Counted from the first letter of the stretch, positions 15,863-22,125 are shown. The stretch: 27,431 nt of DNA from Oscillospiraceae bacterium (GCA_017532355.1 JAFXJK010000032.1:1-27431); one strand, 5' to 3'. Notes: generated from the sequence alone by a model not told the origin. Made by a program: numbers and translations.

Positions 15863-16678
15863 TTATTCCGTTATGCCGTAGCGTGCGGCAAGGTCTATGA
15901 GCTTTTCTGCCCACTCGGGTGATTCTTCCTGTAGATATTCGATTGCACATTTCCCGTTTTCATTCTTTTCATACGGATTTGCACCTCGCTCAAGGAAATA
16001 CTCAAAGCTTTCATAGGTATATCCATCAAAGCCATAGCAATATGCACAAAGATAATATGGGTCAGATGCGTCATAACCCCATTTCTCGACGAGGTATCTG
16101 ATTACTTCCTCATGCTTCCTATAGCACGCTTCTTGCAAGATAACTTTATATTCGATATCCTCTCCCGCTTGCCTCAAAACATCCAGAATTTCTATTCCAT
16201 TGGGTGGAAGTTCCGAGGTGTTCAGCATCCAAAATGCCGGATGTCTGGTTTTGCTGTTAGAACAATCAATAATAGCACCATTTTCGACAAGAAATTTAAC
16301 TATCTCTAAATTGTCAGAACTCTTGCTTTGTACCGCAAGCCTCAACGGCGAAGCATTCGCATTCCACGGTATATAATTTACATCGGCTCCGTTTTTCACG
16401 AGGAGGTTGACCATTTCAAAGTTTCCTACTTCACAAGCCGCGCCCAACGGCGTTCGTCTGTCGCCGTTTTCGGAAAATACATCAAAAAGAGCAACCCCCG
16501 GAATAGTGTTTGGGTTTGAGAACTTCAATACCCACTCCAGCTTTTTTATATCGTTGTTTTCTATCGCATCAATCATTCTGCGGCACTGAATTTTTTCATA
16601 GCTGACGTACAGTGCATTCAGAAGCAGAAACGCCGCAACGGACAACAATATGATTCTGAATATCTTTTTAATTTTCAA
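15863..16678 (-). CDS. Membrane-anchored ankyrin-repeat protein 1 (putative immunity protein)
   Basis: 271 residues. A Lys-rich N-terminus and one hydrophobic helix (about residues 6-25, IFRIILLSVAAFLLLNALYV) anchor or export the protein. The rest is ankyrin-like: RTPLGAACEVGNFEMVNLLV.NGADVNY, SPLRLAVQSKSSDNLEIVKFLVENGA, KHEEVIRYLVEKWGYD, ESFEYFLERGANPYE, then the family tail EYLQEESPEWAEKLIDLAARYGITE. The start is a TTG at 16678, 10 bases after AGGGG; no ATG fits the frame. It has its own promoter and terminator. Function is not established. Ankyrin proteins serve as immunity proteins in polymorphic-toxin loci, and a paralogue here overlaps a putative toxin gene, which suggests an orphan immunity role. 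Confidence 0.85.
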   Translation of the reverse strand: MKIKKIFRIILLSVAAFLLLNALYVSYEKIQCRRMIDAIENNDIKKLEWVLKFSNPNTIPGVALFDVFSENGDRRTPLGAACEVGNFEMVNLLVKNGADVNYIPWNANASPLRLAVQSKSSDNLEIVKFLVENGAIIDCSNSKTRHPAFWMLNTSELPPNGIEILDVLRQAGEDIEYKVILQEACYRKHEEVIRYLVEKWGYDASDPYYLCAYCYGFDGYTYESFEYFLERGANPYEKNENGKCAIEYLQEESPEWAEKLIDLAARYGITE

Positions 16679-16704
16679 AAGTTACCATCCCCTTTGTTCT
16701 TTTC

Positions 16705-16743
16705 ATTATAGTATATTCGCATCTTTTTTGCAAATCGTTTGCA
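16705..16743 (-). promoter_or_regulatory. Promoter and palindrome of ankyrin gene 1
   Basis: On the minus strand TTGCAA (16728-16733), 17-bp spacer, TATAAT (16705-16710). A palindrome TGCAAA-TCG-TTTGCA (16729-16743) overlaps the -35 box. Confidence 0.7.
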
Positions 16744-16772
16744 TAAACACAAACAGAGAGACACCATAAGAG

Positions 16773-16800
16773 AAAGACGGACGATAGCTCGTCCGTCTTT
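16773..16800 (-). terminator. Ankyrin-cassette terminator, copy 2
   Basis: AAAGACGGACGA-TAGC-TCGTCCGTCTTT, 12-bp stem, 5 bases past the stop of ankyrin gene 2; it also insulates gene 1's promoter from readthrough. Confidence 0.75.
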
Positions 16801-16804
16801 TTTG

Positions 16805-17635
16805 TTATTCCGTTATGCCGTAGCTTGCCGCAAGGTCGATGAGCTTTTCTGCCCACTCGGGTGATTCTTCCTGTAGATATTCGATTGCGCATTTTTCACC
16901 CTTGAATTCATTGGCTAAGTATTTTTCATACGGATTTGCACCACGCTCAAGGAAATATTCAAGCGTTTCGCAGGAATATTTATCAATACCATAGCAATAA
17001 GCACAAAGGTAATATGGGTCAGACGCGTCATATCCCCATTCCTCGACAAGATATCTGATTACTTCCTCATGCTTCCAGTAGCATGCCGTATGCAAAATCC
17101 CTTCATTGTCAGAATCTTCTCCAGATTTTAACAACACTTCCAGAATTTCCATTCCGTTTGGGGGAAGATTGCTACCATCCAACATTCTCTGTGCCGGATA
17201 CATGGTTTTCAGATTGGAATTATTAATATATGCACCGTTTTCAAGCAGAAACTTAACTATCTTCAAGTTGTCAACGCCAGCACTTTGCGTTGCAAGGTTC
17301 AACGGCGAGGTACAGGCATTCAACGGCATATAATTGACATCTGCGCCATCTTCTACCAGAAGCTTAACCATTTCAAAATTACCCTTATCACACGCCGCTC
17401 CCAAAGGAGTTTGTTTGTCTATATTTTCGCTGAATGCATCTATTACGCCAACACCCGGAACACAATTCGGATTTGAGATCTTTAAGATTGATTCCAATTT
17501 GTTTATATCGTTGTTTTCTATCGCATCAATCATTCTGCGGCACTGAATTTTTTCATAGCTGACGTACAGTGCATTCAGAAGCAGAAACGCCGCAACGGAC
17601 AACAATATGATTTTGAATACTTTTTTACTTTTCAA
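16805..17635 (-). CDS. Membrane-anchored ankyrin-repeat protein 2 (putative immunity protein)
   Basis: 276 residues, closest to copy 1: the same anchor helix (KKVFKIILLSVAAFLLLNAL) and the same C-terminal tail. The middle differs: PGVGVIDAFSEN, NYMPLNACTSPLNLATQ, NNSNLKTMYPAQRML. It carries an insert ANEFKGEK before CAIEYLQEE that copy 1 lacks and copy 3 shares. Ankyrin units at TPLGAACDKGNFEMVKLLVEDGADVNY and NLKIVKFLLENGA are well formed. The start is a TTG at 17635 behind AGGGG, as in copy 1. It is expressed from its own promoter as a single gene. Role inferred as for copy 1. Confidence 0.85.
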   Translation of the reverse strand: MKSKKVFKIILLSVAAFLLLNALYVSYEKIQCRRMIDAIENNDINKLESILKISNPNCVPGVGVIDAFSENIDKQTPLGAACDKGNFEMVKLLVEDGADVNYMPLNACTSPLNLATQSAGVDNLKIVKFLLENGAYINNSNLKTMYPAQRMLDGSNLPPNGMEILEVLLKSGEDSDNEGILHTACYWKHEEVIRYLVEEWGYDASDPYYLCAYCYGIDKYSCETLEYFLERGANPYEKYLANEFKGEKCAIEYLQEESPEWAEKLIDLAASYGITE

Positions 17636-17661
17636 AAGTTACCATCCCCTTTGTTCTTTTC

Positions 17662-17700
17662 ATTATAGTATATTCGCATCTTTTTTGCAAATCGTTTGCA
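17662..17700 (-). promoter_or_regulatory. Promoter and palindrome of ankyrin gene 2
   Basis: TTGCAA (17685-17690), 17-bp spacer, TATAAT (17662-17667) on the minus strand; TGCAAA-TCG-TTTGCA at 17686-17700. Almost identical to the gene 1 leader. Confidence 0.7.
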
Positions 17701-17729
17701 TAAACACAAACAGAGAGACACCATAAGAG

Positions 17730-17757
17730 AAAGACGGACGATAACTCGTCCGTCTTT
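17730..17757 (-). terminator. Ankyrin-cassette terminator, copy 3
   Basis: AAAGACGGACGA-TAAC-TCGTCCGTCTTT, 12-bp stem, 5 bases past the stop of ankyrin gene 3. Confidence 0.75.
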
Positions 17758-17761
17758 TTTG

Positions 17762-18595
17762 TTATTCCGTTATGCCGTAGCTTGCGGCAAGGTCTATGAG
17801 TTTTTCTGCCCACTCGGGTGATTCTTCCTGCAGATATTCGATTGCACATTTTTCACCCTTGAATTCATTGGCTAAGTATTTTTCATACGGGTTTGCTCCT
17901 CGCTCGAGGAAATATTCAAAAGTCTCATAAGAATATTCACTAACGCCGTAACAATATCCACAGAGATTTGCCGGATCAGATGCGTCATATCCCCATTCCT
18001 CAACAAGATATCTGATTACTTCCTCGTGTTTTTGAACGCATGCAACCTGTAAAAGTCGTTCCTTGTTCGGGTCTGTTCCCGCTTCCAACAAAGCTTCCAG
18101 AATCTCCATTCCGTTAGGACGAAGGTCTTCTCCACCGGTAGACAATACACGAAATCCCGGGTGGCCATGTTTATATTTTGAAAAATCGACATCGGCACCT
18201 TTTTCAATTAAATACTTTACTATTTTCAGATTGTCAATACTCTCACTTTCAGCGGCAAATCCTAACGGCAATGTCTCGGTCAATAAAGGTGCATAATTGA
18301 CATCAGCTCCGTTTTCTACCAAGAGCTTGACCATTTCAAAATTACCGACCTTGCACGCCTCACCGAGTGGAGTGTATCTTCCGCTTTCGGAGATTGCAGT
18401 GGGTATAAGCGCATCGCTAACACAATTCGGGTTTGATACTTTCAATACTCGCTCCAGTTTCTCTATATCATTTCCCCTTATCGCATCAATCATTCTGTTG
18501 CATTGAATTCTCTCATATGGGACAAGTGCCATCCTTGTCACTAAAATCGCCGCGATGGTTATCAATATAATTTTAAATATTTTTTTACCGTTCAT
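17762..18595 (-). CDS. Membrane-anchored ankyrin-repeat protein 3 (putative immunity protein)
   Basis: 277 residues, the most diverged at the N-terminus (KIILITIAAILVTRMALVPYERIQCNRM) but with the same architecture: anchor helix, ankyrin repeats (YTPLGEACKVGNFEMVKLLVENGADVNY, NLKIVKYLIEKGADVDF, KHEEVIRYLVEEWGYD, ETFEYFLERGANPYE) and the shared tail. Unlike copies 1 and 2 it starts with ATG after GAGGTG. The 3' end of the gene is nearly identical in DNA to the other copies, whereas the first half is not, which suggests gene conversion at one end. Single-gene unit. Confidence 0.85.
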   Translation of the reverse strand: MNGKKIFKIILITIAAILVTRMALVPYERIQCNRMIDAIRGNDIEKLERVLKVSNPNCVSDALIPTAISESGRYTPLGEACKVGNFEMVKLLVENGADVNYAPLLTETLPLGFAAESESIDNLKIVKYLIEKGADVDFSKYKHGHPGFRVLSTGGEDLRPNGMEILEALLEAGTDPNKERLLQVACVQKHEEVIRYLVEEWGYDASDPANLCGYCYGVSEYSYETFEYFLERGANPYEKYLANEFKGEKCAIEYLQEESPEWAEKLIDLAASYGITE

Positions 18596-18621
18596 ATCAA
18601 CACACCTCTGTTGTTTTTATC

Positions 18622-18660
18622 ATTATAGTATATTTTTTGCGCTTTTGCAAATTGTTTGCA
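18622..18660 (-). promoter_or_regulatory. Promoter and palindrome of ankyrin gene 3
   Basis: TTGCAA (18645-18650), 17-bp spacer, TATAAT (18622-18627) on the minus strand. The palindrome TGCAAA-TTG-TTTGCA (18646-18660) keeps both arms although the flanks have diverged from copies 1 and 2, which supports a function. Confidence 0.7.
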
Positions 18661-18695
18661 AGAACGCAAACAGCAAGATACCGTATAACACCCAA

Positions 18696-18731
18696 ATACA
18701 GCAGAGAAAATTTCCTCTGCTGTATCGTTTT
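18696..18731 (+). terminator. Orphan plus-strand terminator upstream of membrane gene 1
   Basis: ATACAGCAGAG / CTCTGCTGTAT (11-bp stem) then CG and TTTTTT on the plus strand. No plus-strand gene ends here. It resembles the terminator at 19354 (same ATAC...GTATCG-T-run design), so it may be left over from a lost membrane-protein cassette. Confidence 0.65.
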
Positions 18732-18742
18732 TTCTCAAACGC

Positions 18743-18771
18743 TCGACAAAAGTTTTCGGATATGGTAAAAT
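18743..18771 (+). promoter_or_regulatory. Promoter of membrane gene 1
   Basis: TCGACA (18743-18748), 17-bp spacer, TAAAAT (18766-18771). Confidence 0.6.
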
Positions 18772-18805
18772 ATGTTTGTATGGATTTTCGAAAAGAGGTT
18801 TTGAT

Positions 18806-19348
18806 ATGTATTTCTGGTTTACTCCATTAGGCTATCTTCTCCCGCCGGTAATCTTCATTCTCCCTGCGATTATCTACCGTTTTTTTGTTGCAAAAAAGAC
18901 TATGCCAAACAAGAAGGCAGCGATAATCTCTCTTATATACACGCTCGTCTGCATAGCACTTATTCTTGTCTTGTCAGGCGGATACGCTCTCGTTCAATGT
19001 GTATTTTTTGCTATTCTCGGGTTTGTAAACCACTATCTCCTCGCAGGGCTCAAGGAAAACGAAAAAGGCCAGATTGTTCTTTTCCGCATCCTCTGGGCAT
19101 TTCCGTCCATAATCGTTCATAACATTGTCGACAGCTTCACTTCCCCTGTCACCATGGACCCGTTAGCACTTCCGTCTGAAGTGTTAACTGCGGCCGTCAT
19201 ATATTTTGCAAGCTTTATCCTTGTAATAGTTTTCTATATCTCCAGATTCAAAAAAGTCAAAGAAAATGTTGAAGCCAAATTCAGGTGGCGCGAAAAGCTA
19301 AGGCAAGAAGCAGAAGAGAGAGAAAGGCAGGAACAGAATATCGACTGA
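18806..19348 (+). CDS. Multi-pass membrane protein of unknown function, paralogue 1
   Basis: 180 residues; not recognised. It opens with MYFWFTPLGYLLPPVIFILPAI (first hydrophobic helix) and a basic loop RFFVAKKTMPNKKA, followed by about four more hydrophobic segments. It ends in a charged, probably coiled-coil cytosolic tail (KKVKENVEAKFRWREKLRQ and EERERQEQ). AAGAGG lies 8 bases upstream of the ATG at 18806; an earlier in-frame ATG at 18776 lacks a site. It is a paralogue of the next gene (shared W-TP-G-LP start, IIYRFF, FxNxxLLAG, K-WxEKL tail). Its place inside the ankyrin array suggests a function linked to it, perhaps an alternative membrane immunity protein; this is inference. Confidence 0.8.
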   Translation: MYFWFTPLGYLLPPVIFILPAIIYRFFVAKKTMPNKKAAIISLIYTLVCIALILVLSGGYALVQCVFFAILGFVNHYLLAGLKENEKGQIVLFRILWAFPSIIVHNIVDSFTSPVTMDPLALPSEVLTAAVIYFASFILVIVFYISRFKKVKENVEAKFRWREKLRQEAEERERQEQNID

Positions 19349-19353
19349 TGCAA

Positions 19354-19388
19354 ATACGGCAGGGGAAATCCCCTGCCGTATCGCTTTT
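19354..19388 (+). terminator. Terminator of membrane gene 1
   Basis: A 13-bp perfect stem ATACGGCAGGGGA / TCCCCTGCCGTAT with an AA loop, then CGCTTTT. Confidence 0.85.
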
Positions 19389-19395
19389 GCAAGCA

Positions 19396-19424
19396 TTGAA
19401 AAACCTTTCGCAATATGATAAAAT
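19396..19424 (+). promoter_or_regulatory. Promoter of membrane gene 2
   Basis: TTGAAA (19396-19401), 17-bp spacer, TAAAAT (19419-19424). Confidence 0.65.
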
Positions 19425-19460
19425 ATATCATATCCCTTTTTAAGAAAAGAGGTTTTAAAT

Positions 19461-19985
19461 ATGAGTTTTTGGCTTACTCCCGTTGGTCTTATTCTTCCGA
19501 TAGTTATCTATGTCCTCCCTGTAATCATCTACCGCTTTTTCATCAAAAAAGAAGACATTGAACATAAGAAAGCAAAGTGGTTTTCCATTATCTACTGTAT
19601 TGCCTGTTTCGTTCTAATTGGAATAATATCGAACGAAGATGCATTTTTTCAGGCCTTTGCCTTTGTACCTATCGGTTTTTTTAATTATTTTTTGCTCGCA
19701 GGAAAGAAAATCAGCCGCCGAGTGAGAATCCTTTTAAAATTTCATGCCTCAAGATATGCCATAGGCATCATCAGCATACTTTGTTTTCTACCTCTGAGGG
19801 GACTTATTTCGGATTCTGGCGTCATTTCTTCGATAGTTGTTATTATTGTCTGCATCCCTTTTTATATTTTTTATTTTCTCAGATCTAAAGAAATCGAAAG
19901 GGATGTAGATTCAGATATCAAATGGCAAGAAAAATTAGAAAGAGAGCGACTCGAGAGAGAGCAGAAAGAGAAAGACGGACGATAA
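19461..19985 (+). CDS. Multi-pass membrane protein of unknown function, paralogue 2
   Basis: 174 residues; not recognised. Same plan as its neighbour: MSFWLTPVGLILPIVIYVLPVIIYRFF, basic loop KKEDIEHKKAKW, further hydrophobic helices (IGIISILCFLPLRGL, SSIVVIIVCIPFYIFYFL), then a charged helical tail with DIKWQEKLERERLERE. The AAGAGG leader matches paralogue 1. The last residues (KEKDGR) and the stop codon are encoded by the ankyrin-type terminator hairpin at 19971-19998, with the TAA lying in its loop. The C-terminus therefore seems to have been reshaped when the ankyrin cassette was joined here. Convergent with ankyrin gene 4. Confidence 0.8.
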   Translation: MSFWLTPVGLILPIVIYVLPVIIYRFFIKKEDIEHKKAKWFSIIYCIACFVLIGIISNEDAFFQAFAFVPIGFFNYFLLAGKKISRRVRILLKFHASRYAIGIISILCFLPLRGLISDSGVISSIVVIIVCIPFYIFYFLRSKEIERDVDSDIKWQEKLERERLEREQKEKDGR

Positions 19986-19998
19986 CTCGTCCGTCTTT
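19971..19998. terminator. Ankyrin-cassette terminator, copy 4, overlapping the membrane gene 2 stop
   Basis: AAAGACGGACGA-TAAC-TCGTCCGTCTTT. The loop TAAC contains the stop codon of the plus-strand gene (19983-19985). It terminates both converging transcripts. Confidence 0.75.
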
Positions 19999-20002
19999 TT
20001 TG

Positions 20003-20827
20003 TTATTCCGTTATGCCGTAGCTTGCGGCAAGGTCTATGAGCTTTTCTGCCCACTCGGGTGATTCTTCCTGCAGACACTCAATCGCACTTTTTTCCCCTA
20101 CGTATTTATTGATATAGTATTTTTCATAAGGGTTTGCTCCTCGCTCGAGGAAATATTCAAACGTTTCATAAGAATATTCACCAACACCGTTACAATACGA
20201 ACCTATGCATTCCGGATCAGACGCGTCATATCCACATTCCTCAACAAGGTATCGGATTGCTTCCTCATGTTTCCATGCACACGCCATTTCCAAGGCAATA
20301 TCTTTTTCAGGGTCTGCTCCGGCCTCCATCAAAACCTTTAAAATCTCCATTCTGTTAGGTTCCGCTTCCTCCCAAAAAAGCATTGTTATCGGCAAACTTT
20401 GGCTAAATCTGGAATAATTGACATCAGCACCATTTTCAATCAAATACTTAACTATCTTAAGATTGTCTGTGCTGTCACTTTCTACCGCAAATCCCACCGG
20501 GGAAGCGATGGTATAGCTTGGCACATAATTGACATCAGCACCGTTTTCCACAAGAAGTTTAACCATTTCAAAATCTCCGGTCTTACACGCCTCACCTAAC
20601 GGGGTATATCTGCCTGTTTGAGACATTGCCGAAACCATAGCCGCTTCGGTTGTGCAATTTGGATTTGAGAACTTTAAGATCCGCTCCAGTTTCTCTATGT
20701 CGTTATTTTCTATTGCGTTAATCATTCTGCGGCATTGAATTTTCTCATAGCCAACATATATCGCATTCAAAATAAGAAACGCAACAACAGAAAGCAATAT
20801 GATTCTGAATATCTTTTTACTCGCCAT
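20003..20827 (-). CDS. Membrane-anchored ankyrin-repeat protein 4, coupled to the putative toxin gene
   Basis: 274 residues: anchor helix IFRIILLSVVAFLILNAIYV, then ankyrin units (RYTPLGEACKTGDFEMVKLLV.NGADVNY, NLKIVKYLIENGADVNY, EILKVLMEAGADPEK, KHEEAIRYLVEECGYD, ETFEYFLERGANPYE) and the shared EWAEKLIDLAASYGITE tail. Unlike copies 1-3 it has no promoter of its own. Its ATG lies inside the last codons of the upstream 333-residue gene (11-base overlap), with AAGGGATG as ribosome site. This is the toxin-then-immunity order and coupling typical of polymorphic-toxin loci, so it is the best candidate for the cognate immunity protein. Not proven. Confidence 0.86.
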   Translation of the reverse strand: MASKKIFRIILLSVVAFLILNAIYVGYEKIQCRRMINAIENNDIEKLERILKFSNPNCTTEAAMVSAMSQTGRYTPLGEACKTGDFEMVKLLVENGADVNYVPSYTIASPVGFAVESDSTDNLKIVKYLIENGADVNYSRFSQSLPITMLFWEEAEPNRMEILKVLMEAGADPEKDIALEMACAWKHEEAIRYLVEECGYDASDPECIGSYCNGVGEYSYETFEYFLERGANPYEKYYINKYVGEKSAIECLQEESPEWAEKLIDLAASYGITE

Positions 20828-21818
20828 TTGTTATCATCCCTTCTATCCTCTGCCATGGCGTTGTAGTATCTTCAGGTGTATTTCCATACACTATCCACGG
20901 CAATATATCTACAATTGTGTGTGCAAGCCAAGAATCCGGATCTGCATAGTTATATGTGCCTACATCTTCATCTGCAGTAACTACATTTCCGTTAGAATCG
21001 AATATAACTTCTCGTTTTCCGTCAGGAGAAACATATTTAACATTCGGTTCTTTTTTAGGGTCACCTGCCGTAAACTGATGACAGTTGGCTGCCACGGTTT
21101 TCCAATCCCATTTTCTCGCATCATCAGCATTTGCGGGCAAATCGACATTATGCTCGTTTCTTCCGTAATGCTTTTCCTTGACATGGTCTTCCAAAACTTT
21201 TCCTGCAGCCAATCTTACAAGAGCGCCTACCGGGTTAGGCGTTGTTGCAAGTACATTCGCCGTATGAAGATTCTGAGGAAAATCAGCTATATATTCTTTT
21301 GCTTTATCCCACAACGTTTCCTTCGGTTCAGAAGAACTGTTTTTCTTCTGAGCATATGTAACCGGGGTCGCGGAATACGGAACGAATTTTGCTTCTCCGT
21401 GTTCCGAGGGTCTGTAAGGAAAAGTTTGCGGTTTCGGCTCCCCATGCTCCGAAGGTCGGTACGGGTAGATTTGCGGTTTCAATTCGCCGCCTGATATCGG
21501 ACTGTACGGAACACTCTGCGGCTTTACCCGTATCTGTTCCGGTTTCTTGTGCACGATGTTTTCCATCTTGAGCTTCGGAGTTGACGTTTTCCGCTTCCAC
21601 GCAGGCTCATCATTCGCCGATCTGAAGCCATCAAAGAATGCGTCGTAATCTTTTTCCGTCATATCGTCTCCAACTAACTTTATGTTGGATTCAAATATGT
21701 TTTTCGGCTGCGTCTGTGCTTCTGACAACGAAGCCCACTCTTTTTTTGCCGGAACCTTTCCCGGCTCGTAGTCCATAAAAGTTTTCGGTTTATTATTTGT
21801 TAAATTCTGAAATAACAT
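20817..21818 (-). CDS. Putative polymorphic-toxin-like protein with 15-residue repeats
   Basis: 333 residues, no signal peptide. Parts: an acidic/basic N-terminal region (1-98, with DDMTEKDYDAFFDGF); three tandem 15-residue Pro/Tyr-rich repeats (99-113, 114-128, 129-143; consensus KPQ..PYRPSEHGE) and a partial fourth; a middle helical part (LWDKAKEYIADFPQ, NPVGALVRLAAGKVLEDHVKEKH); and a C-terminal domain (about 232-333) with WDWKTVAANCHQF, VKYVSPDGKREVIFDSNGNV, DVGTYNYADP and DILPWIVYGNTPED. I recall the SPDG-E-IFD-G-V...GTYNY-P...H...DVLPW--WGN-P pattern from C-terminal tails of Rhs and other polymorphic toxins; this needs a profile search. ATG at 21818 has AAGGA upstream. The downstream ankyrin gene overlaps its stop. 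Toxicity and catalytic residues are inference. Confidence 0.65.
   Translation of the reverse strand: MLFQNLTNNKPKTFMDYEPGKVPAKKEWASLSEAQTQPKNIFESNIKLVGDDMTEKDYDAFFDGFRSANDEPAWKRKTSTPKLKMENIVHKKPEQIRVKPQSVPYSPISGGELKPQIYPYRPSEHGEPKPQTFPYRPSEHGEAKFVPYSATPVTYAQKKNSSSEPKETLWDKAKEYIADFPQNLHTANVLATTPNPVGALVRLAAGKVLEDHVKEKHYGRNEHNVDLPANADDARKWDWKTVAANCHQFTAGDPKKEPNVKYVSPDGKREVIFDSNGNVVTADEDVGTYNYADPDSWLAHTIVDILPWIVYGNTPEDTTTPWQRIEGMITNGE
21390..21524 (-). repeat. Three 45-bp repeats inside the putative toxin gene
   Basis: Encode KPQSVPYSPISGGEL, KPQIYPYRPSEHGEP and KPQTFPYRPSEHGEA, followed by a partial KFVPYS unit. The second and third copies are most alike. Such a spacer could be a flexible linker or a delivery/translocation signal. 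Confidence 0.8.
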
Positions 21819-21836
21819 TTCCAATTTCCTTTCGTT

Positions 21837-21865
21837 ATTATATAATATTTTTTTAATTTTTTCAA
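21837..21865 (-). promoter_or_regulatory. Promoter of the putative toxin-ankyrin 4 operon
   Basis: TTGAAA (21860-21865), 17-bp spacer, TATAAT (21837-21842) on the minus strand. It makes the toxin unit independent of the phage-like operon upstream. No TGCAAA-N3-TTTGCA palindrome is present. Confidence 0.7.
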
Positions 21866-21876
21866 CTTTTAATGTA

Positions 21877-21912
21877 ATTCGACGGCAACGGGGTCTTCCG
21901 AAGCCGTCGAAT
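21877..21912 (-). terminator. Hairpin at the end of the phage-like operon
   Basis: ATTCGACGGC / GCCGTCGAAT, 10-bp perfect stem with a 16-nt loop, 8 bases past the XhlA-like gene stop. The T-run on the minus strand is weak, so termination may be partial. Confidence 0.5.
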
Positions 21913-21919
21913 CCCGTTT

Positions 21920-22114
21920 CTATATTCCGCGCAGGAGCAGTGTCACGATTATCGTAACGACGCCGCCGATTATCGAGCCTGCAATGAGGCGGTTTGTTAC
22001 AATCAGCGTATCGAGCTTCGTTTCAAGCCTCTCAAACCGCACATCTCCACGATTAAGGCGGTCGTTTATCTTCCCGCGCATGCTCTCGCATGCATCGCAG
22101 GTTACGTATTCCAT
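21920..22114 (-). CDS. Small XhlA-like phage lysis-accessory membrane protein
   Basis: 64 residues. The N-terminus has a CDAC pair (MEYVTCDACESM); the middle is an amphipathic helix (NDRLNRGDVRFERLETKLDTLIVTNRL); the C-terminus is a single membrane helix (AGSIIGGVVTIIVTLLL). This is the layout of hemolysin XhlA-type proteins found beside phage holins and endolysins. The start at 22114 has GAGGGGTGAG upstream, overlapping the previous gene's end; a longer frame upstream lies in that gene. Last gene of the phage-like operon. Assignment rests on architecture and context. Confidence 0.7.
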   Translation of the reverse strand: MEYVTCDACESMRGKINDRLNRGDVRFERLETKLDTLIVTNRLIAGSIIGGVVTIIVTLLLRGI

Positions 22115-22125
22115 CTTCTCACCCC

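Larger units (their letters stand above)
15833..20827. repeat. Tandem ankyrin-gene cassette array (4 copies, one separated)
   Basis: The cassette is terminator hairpin, ankyrin gene (271-277 codons), then leader/promoter. Copies 1-3 are head to tail with stop codons at 15863, 16805 and 17762 (spacings 942 and 957 bp). Copy 4 (stop at 20003) is separated by two plus-strand membrane-protein genes. Leaders of copies 1 and 2 are almost identical over about 120 bases, and all four 3' ends share the same roughly 60-base sequence. The gene middles differ. Confidence 0.9.

Noticed and set aside
15741..15950. 70-residue N-terminal extension of the PHP protein
   Set aside because: Translates the promoter and the ankyrin-cassette terminator; the same peptide (MCNRIS..GRITRVGRK) appears from other cassette copies, so it is a repeat artefact.
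15863..20827. CRISPR-like array
   Set aside because: The repeated units are about 950-base gene cassettes, not short repeats with spacers.
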